The notes under the pieces were generated by a model. It worked only from the letters and a program-made list of their open reading frames with translations. It did not search any database and was not told the origin of the DNA. This document shows, in pieces, positions 14,001-25,800 of a stretch of DNA of 64,000 bases. This DNA is from Rotaria sordida (Eukaryota; Rotifera; Eurotatoria; Philodinida; Philodinidae), in assembly GCA_905250125.1 (NCBI GenBank), contig CAJNOL010001357.1:1-64000 (forward strand). The letters are read 5' to 3'. Each line of letters begins with the position of its first letter. Position 1 is the first letter of the stretch. A program made the translations under genes and the position numbers.

Positions 14001-17000
14001 CATCACAACTACCATCAATAGAAACTAATACCAATGGACAAACTGTAACAACTACTGCGATTATTTCTTCGCCATTTTCAATTGAAATACCACATGATGA
14101 ACGTACAATGAAGATCAATACAGTTAATAATTTACAAATTTCTAAACCAATAATTGAACGTCGTAATGATGAACGAACAAAAAAAATTACTACGAACAGT
14201 GCTTCTTCACCATTGACAATGCCAATTGAAATTCATCACGATCAACGAACTGTAATAAGTGCTACAACTAACCCTTTAACTCCTCCATCATCATCATCAT
14301 CATCATCATTTATCGAAGATCGTTCTAATGAACGAATTGTTACAGCTGCTACAGTTAATATTTCATCAACAATATCACAACCAATTGAAACTCATCTTGA
14401 TAAATCAACTGTAATGTCTATCATGAAACCAAATTCTCCACCACCCCCTCCACGACCACCATTACCACCATCACCACCATCGTCATCTACTAATAATGAA
14501 GTGATCTATACTGAAGTAATTAAAAATCATGAACGACCATTATCATCTCATCATAATGATCTCATTAAATCACCTGTAAGTCCTTCTCGTTCATTTATTA
14601 TTCCAACTAAATTATCAAGTATTTCATCAAAAAATCCATCATTTAATATTCAACGATCATCTCGATCACCAACAACAAATAATTTTTTATCACATACTAA
14701 TAAATCAAGAACACCTATTCAATCGATGATGACATCTGATCGAATAAGTCTTTATTCACAACGAAGTAATAAACAATCGGATATGGGTGTAACAATAAAA
14801 AATTTATCGGAATGTATTGATCGTGTTGGTGTTGTATTTGATGAAACAAATCGTCGAAATGATGTACCATCAACTGGTTTAACAACAGTTGATCTTATTC
14901 GTGAACAATTAACAAATTCATCAACATCAAAATCAACTGGATCTTTATTAGAGAAATTATATAAATCGAACAGTAGTACTCGTTTACCAACATCATCACC
15001 ATTACGTACATCAATGAAAATAGCTTCTCCACGATCAAAATCTCAACAAGCAACAAAAACTCATGATGAACAATCTTCAACATCTAAGTAAGAAATCTAG
15101 ATCATTTAATTTCAAACGCCATGGCAAACGAGCGAATCATCCAAGCTGATACCCACAGTTTGAGCACATATTGGATTTACAAGGACGCATTAGTCTAGCT
15201 TTAGGTGTATGCCGAATCAGTTAAAAAGAATGTTGCTTTATTGAGATATTAACTTTTCAAGTAAACTCTATTTTTATGAGTCGATTAAAAAAAAACTGAG
15301 TCGAATGGTCATAACTTGGCTCTACAAGTTCATGAGCTGTAATCCTTTTAGAAATTTTCTAGTCTTACCAAGATCTTCTTATGAACCCAAATGAGCTCAA
15401 ACGGCGTTTATCAGTTCGGGTAGTGCTCTCATTAGTGACTACAGGTTTCAGCACGCATCCACTAGGGACTGTATGCGAATCTCAGTACCATCAACTAGAG
15501 TTACAGCTAGTATTACTTGTAGGAAAGATATCGAGCTATAAAATCTACCGTTAAATAGCTGAAAAGCAGGAATGTATTCTTTCATTTAATTCTATTAATT
15601 ATGTTTTTTTTTCTCAGAATAACTTCAACAACACAACCACCACCACCACCACTGCCACTGCCACCATCAACATCTCAATCAATACGACGAACTGTTGGTG
15701 TCTTTCTTCCACTAACATCTAAAAATCCTCATGAATCTGAACAAACAAATTTAACTACATCTGAGCAATCACCAACATCACTCTATCAAAATCTTGAACC
15801 ACATAATTCAAATTTATCTAATACTCAAATTCTTGATTATACACTTAAACAACATTCTGGTCCAGTATGTATTGGTATACCAAAACCATTTCGAAAACCA
15901 ACAGCAATTATTGAACCATCACCTGTTATAACATCACCAATAACAAATATATCTGAACCAAATTATATTAATCTTACACATCAAGATGAACATATTTATA
16001 CAAATGAAAATAGTACAGGATTAACTGGTAGTAGTAATTCAAATTCATATACAAGTAAAACATCAAGTATATATTCAACATCAGATAAACAAAATTTAAT
16101 TATAAATCCTGAAATTCATTATGCAATATCTCAAATAGCATCATCACAACAAGAACAATCAGTTGAATATGATTCATTTGATGATGAATTAGTTATTGAT
16201 GATATAGCTAAAATAGAAAAATCTCCTCATTCAAATGATAATACAGATAATGATTCATTTGATGATGATGATGATAATAATAATAATAATAACCATCATC
16301 ATCAATTATCAAATAATCAATCAATATCATCAAAAACTTCATCAAAAAATTTTTTTCGTTCAACATTAAATCGTTTAACACGATCAAATAAATCTTTAGA
16401 ACGTCTTAATAATGAAACAATAACAAATGATTGTATACAAGAATTAAATCCATCAAATATAGTTGATACAAAAACAAAAAAAACACTTCGTAGTATAAAA
16501 GCACGACATGAAGCTAAAAAAAACAGGTAATCTTTTAACAACATATACAGGTGATGATGATACAACATCAATTGATTCAAATTGTTCAACACAAACATCA
16601 ACAAGTTTAAATAAAACAATAACAATAAAATCATCAAATAATCGTTTTCGTTTATTTCGTCGTAAAGTTGAAAAAGAATTTGCTAGTGATACTGAAGCGG
16701 AAAAACATCAAACCGAACAACGACGAAAAAAATGGAATAAAAAAATTCTTAATGATACAGCTAATGAATTAAAAACCAAACGTTTATTAATGATGAGTGA
16801 TGATGATGATGATAATAATCATAATAATAATAATCAAAATAATCAAAATTTAAATCAACAAACAAAAGAAAATTTCATTAATGATGAAACACATATATAT
16901 GATCATATTATTCATGATGAAATAAATAATAATAATAATAATACTGTATCTCGTATGGGTAAATTATCACATGAAACACATTTAAAATCTCCAACAATAA

Positions 17001-17180
17001 CACTTGATGAAATACGTTCAGAAATTCAAGCTGAAATAGCTGCACGACAAGATATACAAATAAATAATCAATCAATACAATCATCAAATTTAAATTTACA
17101 AAAAAAACGTTCAAAATCAGTTACATTTCTTGATGAATTACTTAGTGATGATCCTAAACAACAACAGCAACAGCAACAGC

Positions 17181-17213
<33 letters not shown>

Positions 17214-17969
17214 TAAATATGATTACAAAAAATGATATACAAATAAGACCATCAACAACAATAAAACGTATTGAAAAAGGTGATGCACGATCTATATGTG
17301 GTGCTCTAACAGGTACAGGACCTATACGAGGTATTATTAAAGCAGCAAATAATGATATTACTGGTACAACAGCACCTGTATCACCATCGGCAGCAGCAGC
17401 TATTTATTTAAGTGGAGCATCAATTGATACACGATGTACATCACCGAAAATTAATGAACGTACACATCGAGTAAATACAAAGTTTTTTTTGTCTATCGAA
17501 TATTTATCATTCTTTTTTTGTTTTTGTTTTATTCTAGCCACTTTCTACATACACAGTTGGTTCAGCTCGTTTTTATGATGGTGCACCAGTAGTACCATCA
17601 ACTCTTGCATCTCCACCACCCCTTCCAAATCATTCTGTTAATCAAAATAATCATAATAATAATATATCAAATCATCGACCAATCTTAAATAATCCTTCTC
17701 ATCAGTCAACATCGAATAATGTTCATCATAAACGACCAACAGCAAAAGTTAGTCCATTTCAAACAAAATCTCCTAATGAATCATCATCATCATCGCCACC
17801 ACCTATATCTACAACAAAACAAACAGCATTGTCATCAACATCAAAAACACCAATACGATCATCTACACATAGAAATATGCAAATATCACATGACGTAACT
17901 AACGTAGCTATATCATCGGTTAGTGATGGTGTTGGTGGTGTATCAAAACGCTTACAGTCCAATTTTTAG
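11007..17969 (+). CDS. MYND zinc-finger protein with MSS51-like core and very long disordered tail
   Basis: Ten exons: 11007-11430, 11655-11875, 12405-12484, 12547-12670, 12761-12909, 12986-13314, 13418-13589, 13673-13928, 13982-15087, 15618-17470, plus the last 17538-17969 (stop TAG). All phases agree if one A is removed from the run at 16516-16523, giving about 1,714 residues. Residues ~28-70 form a MYND zinc finger (CAVCGRQG, CFGCQMVYYC, then H and C in HAQKC), a protein-interaction module. Residues ~140-340 form a folded region (RPLVIHILSGFNKMDLVG, GVELVIVIGDD, LLVYFNAAHLFLSANREEL). Its strand-helix pattern recalls the region following MYND in MSS51/ZMYND15-type proteins, though this match is from pattern alone. 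The remaining ~1,350 residues are Ser/Thr/Asn/Gln/Pro-rich, with a proline block (PPPPPRPPLPPSPP), a polyQ run at 17159-17211 and a PP1-docking-like KSVTF. Function unknown; adaptor or scaffold is a guess. Confidence 0.8.
15088..15617 (+). other. Oversized intron of the MYND gene, probably holding an insertion
   Basis: The donor (AA|gtaaga) at 15088 and acceptor (ttttttttctcag) ending at 15617 join in phase. At 530 bp the intron is several times the usual length in this gene. Its interior is less AT-rich than flanking introns, as expected of an old insertion, but no clear terminal repeats were found. Confidence 0.45.
16516..16523 (+). other. A8 homopolymer where the MYND reading frame shifts by one base
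   Basis: The frame of the upstream 300 codons ends at TAA 16528-16530, just after eight As. A second long frame with the same codon style overlaps it and continues for 300 more codons. Deleting one A joins them seamlessly, and the total coding length then becomes divisible by three. The candidate 24-bp GT...AG segment at 16528-16551 is too short for an intron and, if removed, leads straight into TGA. Confidence 0.75.
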
Positions 17970-19014
17970 AGACTTAGAAAATCTCAGGAGGAATTTTAGA
18001 TTCTCTTTACATTCCATGATTTTTGTTTTTTTTTTGTTTTTGTGCAATTTTCTATTTGCTTAATCTGTTTTGCCATACTATTTTTTAGTACAAATTTGTA
18101 TGTATCAATGCACGAAGCTTGCTTTTGAGTTAGAAATTGTATGCTTTTTGTGTGTATGTGTGTGTGTTTTGTTTTGAATGTATAATTATGTTGACGAAAA
18201 AGAATAAAGACTATATGCATCTCAAAAGATTATTTTTTGTTTTTACTTATTGTAATGTTTGAGAAGTTTTGTCAACACGTATTGATATGTTAATCGATTA
18301 GAAGATTGTTCAATCGAATTATAGATCATCTCTTAATTATTCAAGCATCAGAATACATATAAAAGCAACAAGATTCATCGACTTATCTTTGTCTTGAAGA
18401 TATGTTATACAAGTACATATGTTTAGAACAGTTTTGATGGCTAAATTTCGAACGCAGAATACCGAAAATCTAAATACTTTTTAGTCATAGATTTCACTCT
18501 CATTCTCACTGTTATGCTGTGTGTTGTATTACATTCTGTGAATCAAAACTTAGAAAAATGTTCTTTTTACTAAGAGTTTACAAGGATTTTAAATTTTCGC
18601 CATTTTGCGTTTCTACATTTAGACACTTTCCCTTGATAATATACAAAACTTTTTCGAAATACATCGATTCAAGAATATTGACAACAAAACTTATCGTTTT
18701 TCTAACAATGTAGACTAGAAAAACAAGGTCATATCTCGTAACTAGATATCGCAAAATTTTTATGGTGGTGCAAAACTTGCGTCGAAAGTCTTAATTGACA
18801 CGATTTATGTATTATAACGGATGTCTCAGGGACAATGGGCCTCTCTGTATTTTACCTACGTCTCCATCAATTCTTATTCTTTCGAACTTGATTTTTTTTA
18901 TAAAAAGATGCATCTTGTTATCTTCTACAAGAATCTATATTGCGTATTTCATTCAAACATTTTTTGCCTTTGTTATAAGATGAAAAGTAAAAATCTTTGA
19001 AAAGTAGTTTTTTT
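17970..19014. other. Intergenic, 3' flank of the MYND gene
   Basis: A polyadenylation-type AATAAAG lies near 18204. The rest is AT-rich with only short chance frames. The segment 18720-19014 may be the 5' flank of the dead transposon that follows, but no terminal inverted repeat could be identified. Confidence 0.45.
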
Positions 19015-19830
19015 TTGCAGGTACGAAAACGGTAATGGTCCAACTAAGATCTTTCGTGATTTAAATGAGTACTCTGGATTAAGTACTATAAAAAGGTGAT
19101 GCAAGATGATCCATGACACCGGTTCTATTCAGCTATTAACACCTCCAGATGACCAACGTCTTGCTCGAACTAGTAAAATAATCCAAAAAGAAGATGGTAT
19201 CCGTTCGAAGTTTGGCTAAAGAATACGGCTTATCCAAATCAAGTGCTCATCGAATATTTAAGCAGGATCTGGGATTCTATATCTACAAGAAGATAGTCGA
19301 ACCAAAACTCATCGACAGACATAAAACCAAACGAAAAAAATTCGTAAACTGGGTCTTCCATAATTTTCAAAAAGAAGACACAATGAGAATTTTATTTTCA
19401 GATGAAAAATTGTTCGATATTGAAGGTATATACAATTTCTGAAATCAACGCATTTGGACGATCAGTTGTGCTGAAGCAAATGAAAGAGATGGCATTAAAA
19501 TGACACGAAAGTTTCCTAAAAAAGATCATGGTCTGGTTGGATGTTTTGCTCCAATGGGGTGGGACCCTTAGTCATTTTCGATCAAGGTACAGTAGATCAT
19601 GCTGAATATATCCAGAATGTTCTTCTAACAACACTAAAATATGGTAAAAAGACGTTTGGAGAATATTGGACATTTTAACAAGACGGTACGAAACCTCACG
19701 TCGATCACCTAGCACAAAAATGGTGCATGGACGACTGTTCATCGTTCATAGATAAAGATCATTGGCTACCGAATAGTCCAAATTTAAATCCATTGAACTA
19801 TTCTATTTGGAACGAATTTCTATTGTGATA
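19015..19830 (+). pseudogene. Degenerate mariner-like transposase
   Basis: Frames read in order show a typical Tc1/mariner layout: a helix-turn-helix remnant (YENGNGPTKIF...STIKR), then VRSLAKEYGLSKSSAHRIFK. Next come the first catalytic region ILFSDEKLFDIEG, the second QDGTKPHVD and the third WLPNSPNLNPLNYSIWNEF. It is dead: there are in-frame stops after IEGIYNF (19440), directly before QDGTKPH and in the N-terminal helix-turn-helix, at least one frameshift near 19190, and Asn replaces the third catalytic Asp (NPLNYSIW against the usual NPLDYSIW). It is a different copy from the minus-strand one at 36.7-40.8 kb. Terminal repeats and TA duplications were not found, so the boundaries are those of the recognisable coding remnant only. 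Confidence 0.85.
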
Positions 19831-19980
19831 AAATATCAATAAAATATGAAAAATATTCTTTAATACGCCTGTTTATTCATAAAACCTAGAATCATTATTA
19901 TGATGTGTTTCAAATTAAAGCTTCACTAAAATAAAAACATTTGATGACATATGACTAATTTCAATTAATTATCTTTTTTT

Positions 19981-22701
19981 TTAAGTTGTTTTTTTAAAAA
20001 ATGTTTGTATAACAGCCCATTTTCCATTTATCATCCATTTCGGATCAAGTTTAGTAACTTGTTCTACTAATTTTTCATCGATTTCAACTTGTACATCTGC
20101 TTTACATGTTCTTAAAGCAACTAATGATGTTGGTTGAAAATCACGCAATGTTGTTTCAAATCGTGTATTTAATGGCCATTGAAGATCACCAACTAATTTT
20201 CTATAATGTAAATCACCTTTAAATATAATTAATTTTGATTGTGACATTGTATAATAAAGTTCTGGTGAAATTTTTTGCATATATGAATAATCGTATGGTA
20301 AAGTAAAAAATCGATGTGCTTGAATTATCCATTGACCATTTTGAATATATTCTTGCCATCGTTTGGATGCTATTTGCCATACGGGATTTGATGATGATTT
20401 ATTTAATTGTTCTAAAAGCCATTGAAAATCATTTTTAGTTGCATCAGACACAAACCATGGTAAACATTTTAAATGTAGTGTAATGCGTGAACATAAACGT
20501 TTTGATATAAGAAAATCAGCAAAACATAAATCAGTTAAAAGTTCAAAACCAGCATTATCAAGTACAAAATCAATACAGACATCAAAATTTAATAAATATG
20601 CTTGTTGATCATAAAGACAATTAAAAACAGATGTTTGATTATTAATTAATATATGTGATTTAAGTTCAGTTATCTGATGAAATGGATCATGTTCTTGTGG
20701 ACATTCGGCACCAGCTGATAATGATAAATCACATGCATTACCCCAGAGAGAAATCTTAGAAAATAAAAAGAAATTTTTTTAAATGATTGTTTTTTTTGTT
20801 AAAAAAACATTATTATACTTCCATATAATTGTAAAATTGTTGTTCAATCGTTGATTTATTATTCATAAGATTAATTGTTTGATCAAAATCTATGTTCAAT
20901 TGAGCAAGAAGTACATCAATTGCTTTTGAAGAGGAATAAAAATTATTTTGTTTCATTTCAATAAATGGATCAATATGTTGTAAATGTTTTCTAAAAGATT
21001 AAAAATTAAGAAAAAAAACAATATATATATATATATGAATATATATTTACGTAAGAAAAAATGCTTCTGCAATCTTTCGATACATATAGCATTCAACGAG
21101 AAGCCAACTACTTTGAAACCAGCTAATTACTTTGCCTAAGATATTCATTATCTTATAAAGTTTACTTTTTTTATTTTCTTACCTTGATCCATTTCTTTTT
21201 GAAGATATTCATTCCATAAATGAATGTCATCAGTATAATTATCATTTAATAAAAAGATAGGTTTATCCTATAGATTTTTAATAGAAAGAAAAATAAAAAA
21301 TAAAAATAGGTATATGCAGTTCCAGTTTATTGACTACCGACGTCAACAAACTTATGAGGGAACTTCTTCAGATGTTCCTTTCCAATTTCAATGATATTTC
21401 TTGTCTATAGATACTACATCGTGTTCTAATAAAAACCCTAAAAGGATTCGGAGTCCTATTGATATTTGACTAAGCTATCAAATTTTTATTATGTCTATTT
21501 TCTAGAAGCTTTCGGCTTTCGGAAAACTTGTAGTTTTGAATTTCGATCTAAAACTTTACACATATAGAAACCTTAATTAGTCTAGCTTCTATTAAAAAAA
21601 AAACTTCAGAAATTTTGAACAAAGCCTCTTCAAAGTATGAGATTTTCAAGATATATACTCTTTTTCTATGGATAGTGTATACAACATGCATTTTTTGAAA
21701 GCTTTATATCTTGAAGAGACCGTTCAAAACCTCTGAATTTTGTATGAAAGTTAGTCTAGTTGAGTTCTCTAGATACGCAAAGTTTCAAATCAAAATTTGA
21801 AAATACGAGTTTTCTGAAAACTTGAGGTCCTACGAGAACCTCTAAAAAATTGACATATTAAAAATTCGATAACTTTGTTAAAACTCAATAGAAACCTAAA
21901 TCGTTTTAGGATCGTTATTAGAATACTATTTAATATCTTTAGGTAAAAGATCATTGAAATCGGAAGGGCGCAAGTGAACAGGTTCTCTCATTAGTTGTAG
22001 TTAGTACCAAGGAGAAGAAATGAAAATTTCGTACTTCAGCATATACCAAGGGTGTGTCAAAGCTATTTACTAGAACTGTTTAGCTATTTCAAATGCGGTT
22101 AAGTACGAAATTTTCGCTTTTTCCCTCTTGAGTTAGTACACACTGACTACACGAGCACCAATATTCACTGAAGTATTGGAACACATTGCTACAAAAAAGT
22201 CATATTTTGATACAGTTTATGTCTAAATATTGCAGCGAACGCAGATGCCATTGCAGTCAGTACTTCAGTGTATACCATCAATACTGGTGTGATTAGTGAC
22301 TCAGTGAATTCTATATCGGTGGTTCAGTGTTCAGTGTTTACATCAACACTACACATCTCTAGATAAAAATTTGAAAAATCTTACTCGAGCAATTTCATAT
22401 CGTAACTTATCCATTGCACTAATACATGATTTACATTCATTTTCTGCTTCCTAAAAAATAATAGTCATTCTAATCAATAAAATACTTGTTAAATATTAAC
22501 TTACATCACCATATTCTTGAGCAAATTTTCCACGTTGTCGTGCAAGAAAATCCACAATACGTGTAACAATAACTGGAAGACGATCTTTTATTGTTGCATA
22601 AGCAAATGATCTATTATATAAATTTATTGAAATAAATTTATATAAGAAAAGTATATAACATACTTTTCATCTTTAGCTGATAATGGTGGTGGTAATGCCA
22701 T
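19981..22701 (-). CDS. ARMT1: Damage-control phosphatase / acidic-residue methyltransferase 1 (DUF89 family)
   Basis: Seven exons, 5' to 3' on the minus strand: 22701-22664, 22610-22505, 22450-22385, 21267-21183, 21135-21051, 20990-20819, 20754-19981. All phases agree and give 441 residues, about the length of vertebrate ARMT1. Family hallmarks are SLWGNACDLSLSAG near residue 185, DFVLDNAGFELLTDLCFADF near 245, and the metal/phosphosugar region SQSKLIIFKGDLHYRKL followed by LVALRTCKADVQV. DUF89 proteins are metal-dependent phosphatases acting on reactive phosphometabolites such as fructose-1-phosphate; a carboxyl-methyltransferase activity has also been claimed for human ARMT1. The protein starts MALPPPLSAKDEK and has no signal peptide, so it is probably cytosolic or nuclear. 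The fourth GT...AG intron is swollen to 1.1 kb by a fold-back repeat. The gene lies 180 bp downstream of the YLPM1-like gene on the same strand. Confidence 0.93.
21351..21994. repeat. Fold-back (inverted-repeat) element in an ARMT1 intron
   Basis: Two diverged arms of about 310 bp read towards a centre near 21668. Left-arm blocks such as CCAATTTCAATGAT, ATCAAATTTTTATTATGTC and GGAAAACTTGTAGTTTTGAA recur in order as reverse complements on the right. The outer ends pair CTTATGAGGGAAC with the reverse complement of the right end, CTAATGAGAGAAC. No open frame or clear target duplication was seen. It lies within the 1,117-bp intron 21268-22384. Confidence 0.75.
22010..22125. repeat. Short hairpin (GAAAATTTCGTACTT arms)
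   Basis: GAAAATTTCGTACTT at about 22021 is mirrored by AAGTACGAAATTTTCGC ending near 22118, with weaker pairing outside (AGTTAGTACC against the reverse of GAGTTAGTACACAC). It sits between the large fold-back element and the dispersed repeat in the same intron, so the intron has collected several insertions. Confidence 0.6.
22140..22370 (+). repeat. Dispersed repeat copy A (ARMT1 intron)
   Basis: Ordered blocks CTGACTACA, ATATTTTGATA and GCGAAC...GATG...CAGTG are shared, same orientation, with 46310-46510 in a MICAL intron. The body is rich in CAGTG/CACTG words, an unusual composition for this window. No coding potential was found. Confidence 0.6.
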
Positions 22702-22881
22702 AAATATACTTTCTTTTTTTTTTGGTTTATTCTTTGAATAAATACAAATAATAATTTTTTTATTAGAAAAATTACGCGCGTATTATCTATAAGTAAAGTA
22801 TTTTCATCAGTTTGTTTGTTTGTTTTTATTTTACAGACGAGAAAAAAAGTTATGTAAACAAAAAAGACGAAGAAAAACAAA

Positions 22882-25800
22882 TTAAATGTATTTATATTGA
22901 TTTAGTTTTTGACTTGGATCATAATCATCACTCATACGTTGCCAATCTTGTTCGGTTTGACCAACAACAAAACCAACTAAAATTGAAAAAATTACAAAAA
23001 AAAAGAAATAAATTATTTTCTTAAAAAACAAACGTACTAGCTTTTTTATGTAAATGAAGAACATTTTCTTCAATATCAGCCCAACGAACTTTTTTCTTTT
23101 TTGATTGACAATTCGGTGATAAATCATTCGTTTGTTCATCTATACTTATTGTTGTATTATTCAAACGTTTTTCAATCGGTGATGACGATTGATTTGATGA
23201 TGAATTTCGTCGTTGATATAAACCATCGAGACGATCTAAATTTTTTTTTAATTTAAATATTAATAAAACATACTGAGAAAAAAAAGAAATTTTCGAAAAC
23301 GAAAAAAAGAGCAAAAAAACTTAAAAGATTTCATAAGGAAAATAAGAAAAAAAAATATAGCATACCGGGATTTGTTTCCATCATTGCTTCCCATTTACTT
23401 TTCTTTGTCATCTAAAATGTTCATTTGTGTGCTTCATCGTCGATCGGTTTCTTGCAAATTTTGCTCTCAGACAAACAAATATGTACTTACCGATTTCTCC
23501 CTCTCCCATTAAAAACTCTCTATATCCCTCATATATTAAAGTCTACTTATTCAAATTACCTGACTCTCCTCCTCTTCGATTTCATTTTCTTCAGTCGTCG
23601 TTGTTGGAGGAGCATCGTCCATTTCAACCTTGAAAAATTAAATAGAAAACAAAAGAAATTTGTTTATAACATACTTCATCGATAGCATCCGATTGAAGTA
23701 ATGAACGAATATCAAGAATTTCATAACGTAATGGCAATTGTTCCCAACGTTTATGAATCTATAATTATAAATATGAATAATTTCTTTTTTTTTTGTCTTA
23801 TTCAAAATAATATTTTACTTGTTGAATATCAGATAAAGAACGACTATGCATATTTCGTTGTGCACATGTTTGTATATCATTATTTAATTCAACAAAATAA
23901 ACTTGAAATTGATTTGCTTCAGCATAATCAGCCATATTACGAAAATGATTTAATTGTTCATTATTTTGATCAATAATTAAAAATGGATAAAAACGATCAT
24001 CAATCGATTTTCGAACTAATTTTATTAAACTTCGTCGATAGGTTTCTTCCATTTGTGGATCATACTCATATTCCATAACCTTTTTTTTTTGTTTTTATAT
24101 CAAAAGATTTTTTGAAGTTTAAAAGAAAATGAAACTTAAAAAACATACAGATGTTTTTGTTATTTTGCCCGTTTTAGGATCTTTAGTTTCACGTTGATTT
24201 TCAGTTAGAAAATAATTATCAATTGAAAGAATTTTTGGTTTATTAGTGCCTTTTGATTGTGATTCTTCTTCATTCTATAAACAATGACTAAAATATCAAT
24301 GAAAATATTTGAATTTATTTACTTTGATTAAATCCGCAACATAAGATTTACCCGAACCTATATATATATATATATATGTAAATGACTATTTTAAGTAGAA
24401 GAAAACGAAAAGAAAAAAAAACCAACAAATACAAACCAGGTAAACCTCGAAGGAAAACAATAATTTGTGATGGTCGTTGTAATCGACCAGGTTCTTTAAG
24501 AAGTGTATCAATCTAAAGAAAAAGAAAAAAGAAAAATTCTATTATTTTTAGATATATTTGCATTTATAATACTGAAATAAGTTGATGTTTTTGAAAAAGT
24601 TGACTAGTTAATACTTGTTGCTGTTGTTGTTGTTCATGATGAGTTGAATGTGTGAACTGAGAAGTTATAGGATATGTATTACGATCACTGTTTGTCCAAT
24701 GAGGATGAGGAAGTTGATTATTAAATGATTCTCCTGATGTTGATATACGTGGTACTGGTGGAAGTGGAAGTCGTAATTTTGTTCCATTATTTTCGATAAA
24801 TCTTGGATTAGCTAGTGGAAAATGATGTTGTTGTTGATTATTGGAATATGATTGTGTTGGAATACTCATTAGTGATGGAAGTTCCTTCGCATTCTCATTA
24901 GTAGGATTTGTCTAGACGATGAAAAAAAAAAGGATACAAGATATTCAGTTTTGTTAGCTTTTATAAACTCATATTCAGTAGTAGAAAAAAAAACTCACAA
25001 TGGAACTCTTCCAACTGGTTAATTGCTTTTCAGTCGAAACTATGTGCTTCGTGTAGATTCAAATGAGTTTTGAATATCCTGAAAAAGAGTTTAAGCGCTT
25101 GGCTTATTGCTCCGAAGATATTACATTTTTGAGATATTTTTTAAATGAATGCCATGATTCTTCTCAGGAACACCAGAAAAATTGATTTTTGAACTTCGAT
25201 TGGAAATTTGGTGCATAGACAGACTTTAACGAGAGTAACTTATTGTGAAAGTTTAAAGTCTTTTGATTTGCTTCTATCCTGAAATCAGAACAGCGAAGCT
25301 GTCGGCGTATATAATCGATGTAAAAGACATGCTTTTATTATAACTGTATCTTACAATAGGAACAACGACAAGATCTGACACGTTTACAAGAAATTATTCT
25401 CATTAAGGCTTGTCTCGGTGCAAAGTTTCAAGTCAAAATTAAAACATCAGTTTTCTTGATGTTCCTGAGAAGAGTCACGGCATTCATTTAAAAAGTATCA
25501 TAAAAGTGCAGTATCTCCAGAGTAATAAGCTAAGGATACGAACTCTTTTTACGGTATTCATACCTCATTTGAGTCTACATAATACACATAATCTCAACTC
25601 AAAAGCAATTAATCAGTTGAGAGATTTCTTTCGTCAGATAAACTTACTGATGAATCAAAATCAGATTCTTCAAGATAATGACTTTTTCGTTTTAATACAG
25701 CTGTACCACCACTGAATGGTGGTTGTGGAATACCAGTACCACTACTTAATAGTGGTTGTGAAACATTAGTACCACCACTGAATGATGGTTGTGGAATGCC

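Noticed and set aside
16528..16551. A 24-bp GT...AG segment that might act as a mini-intron at the frameshift
   Set aside because: Far shorter than any intron here, and removing it leads directly to TGA.
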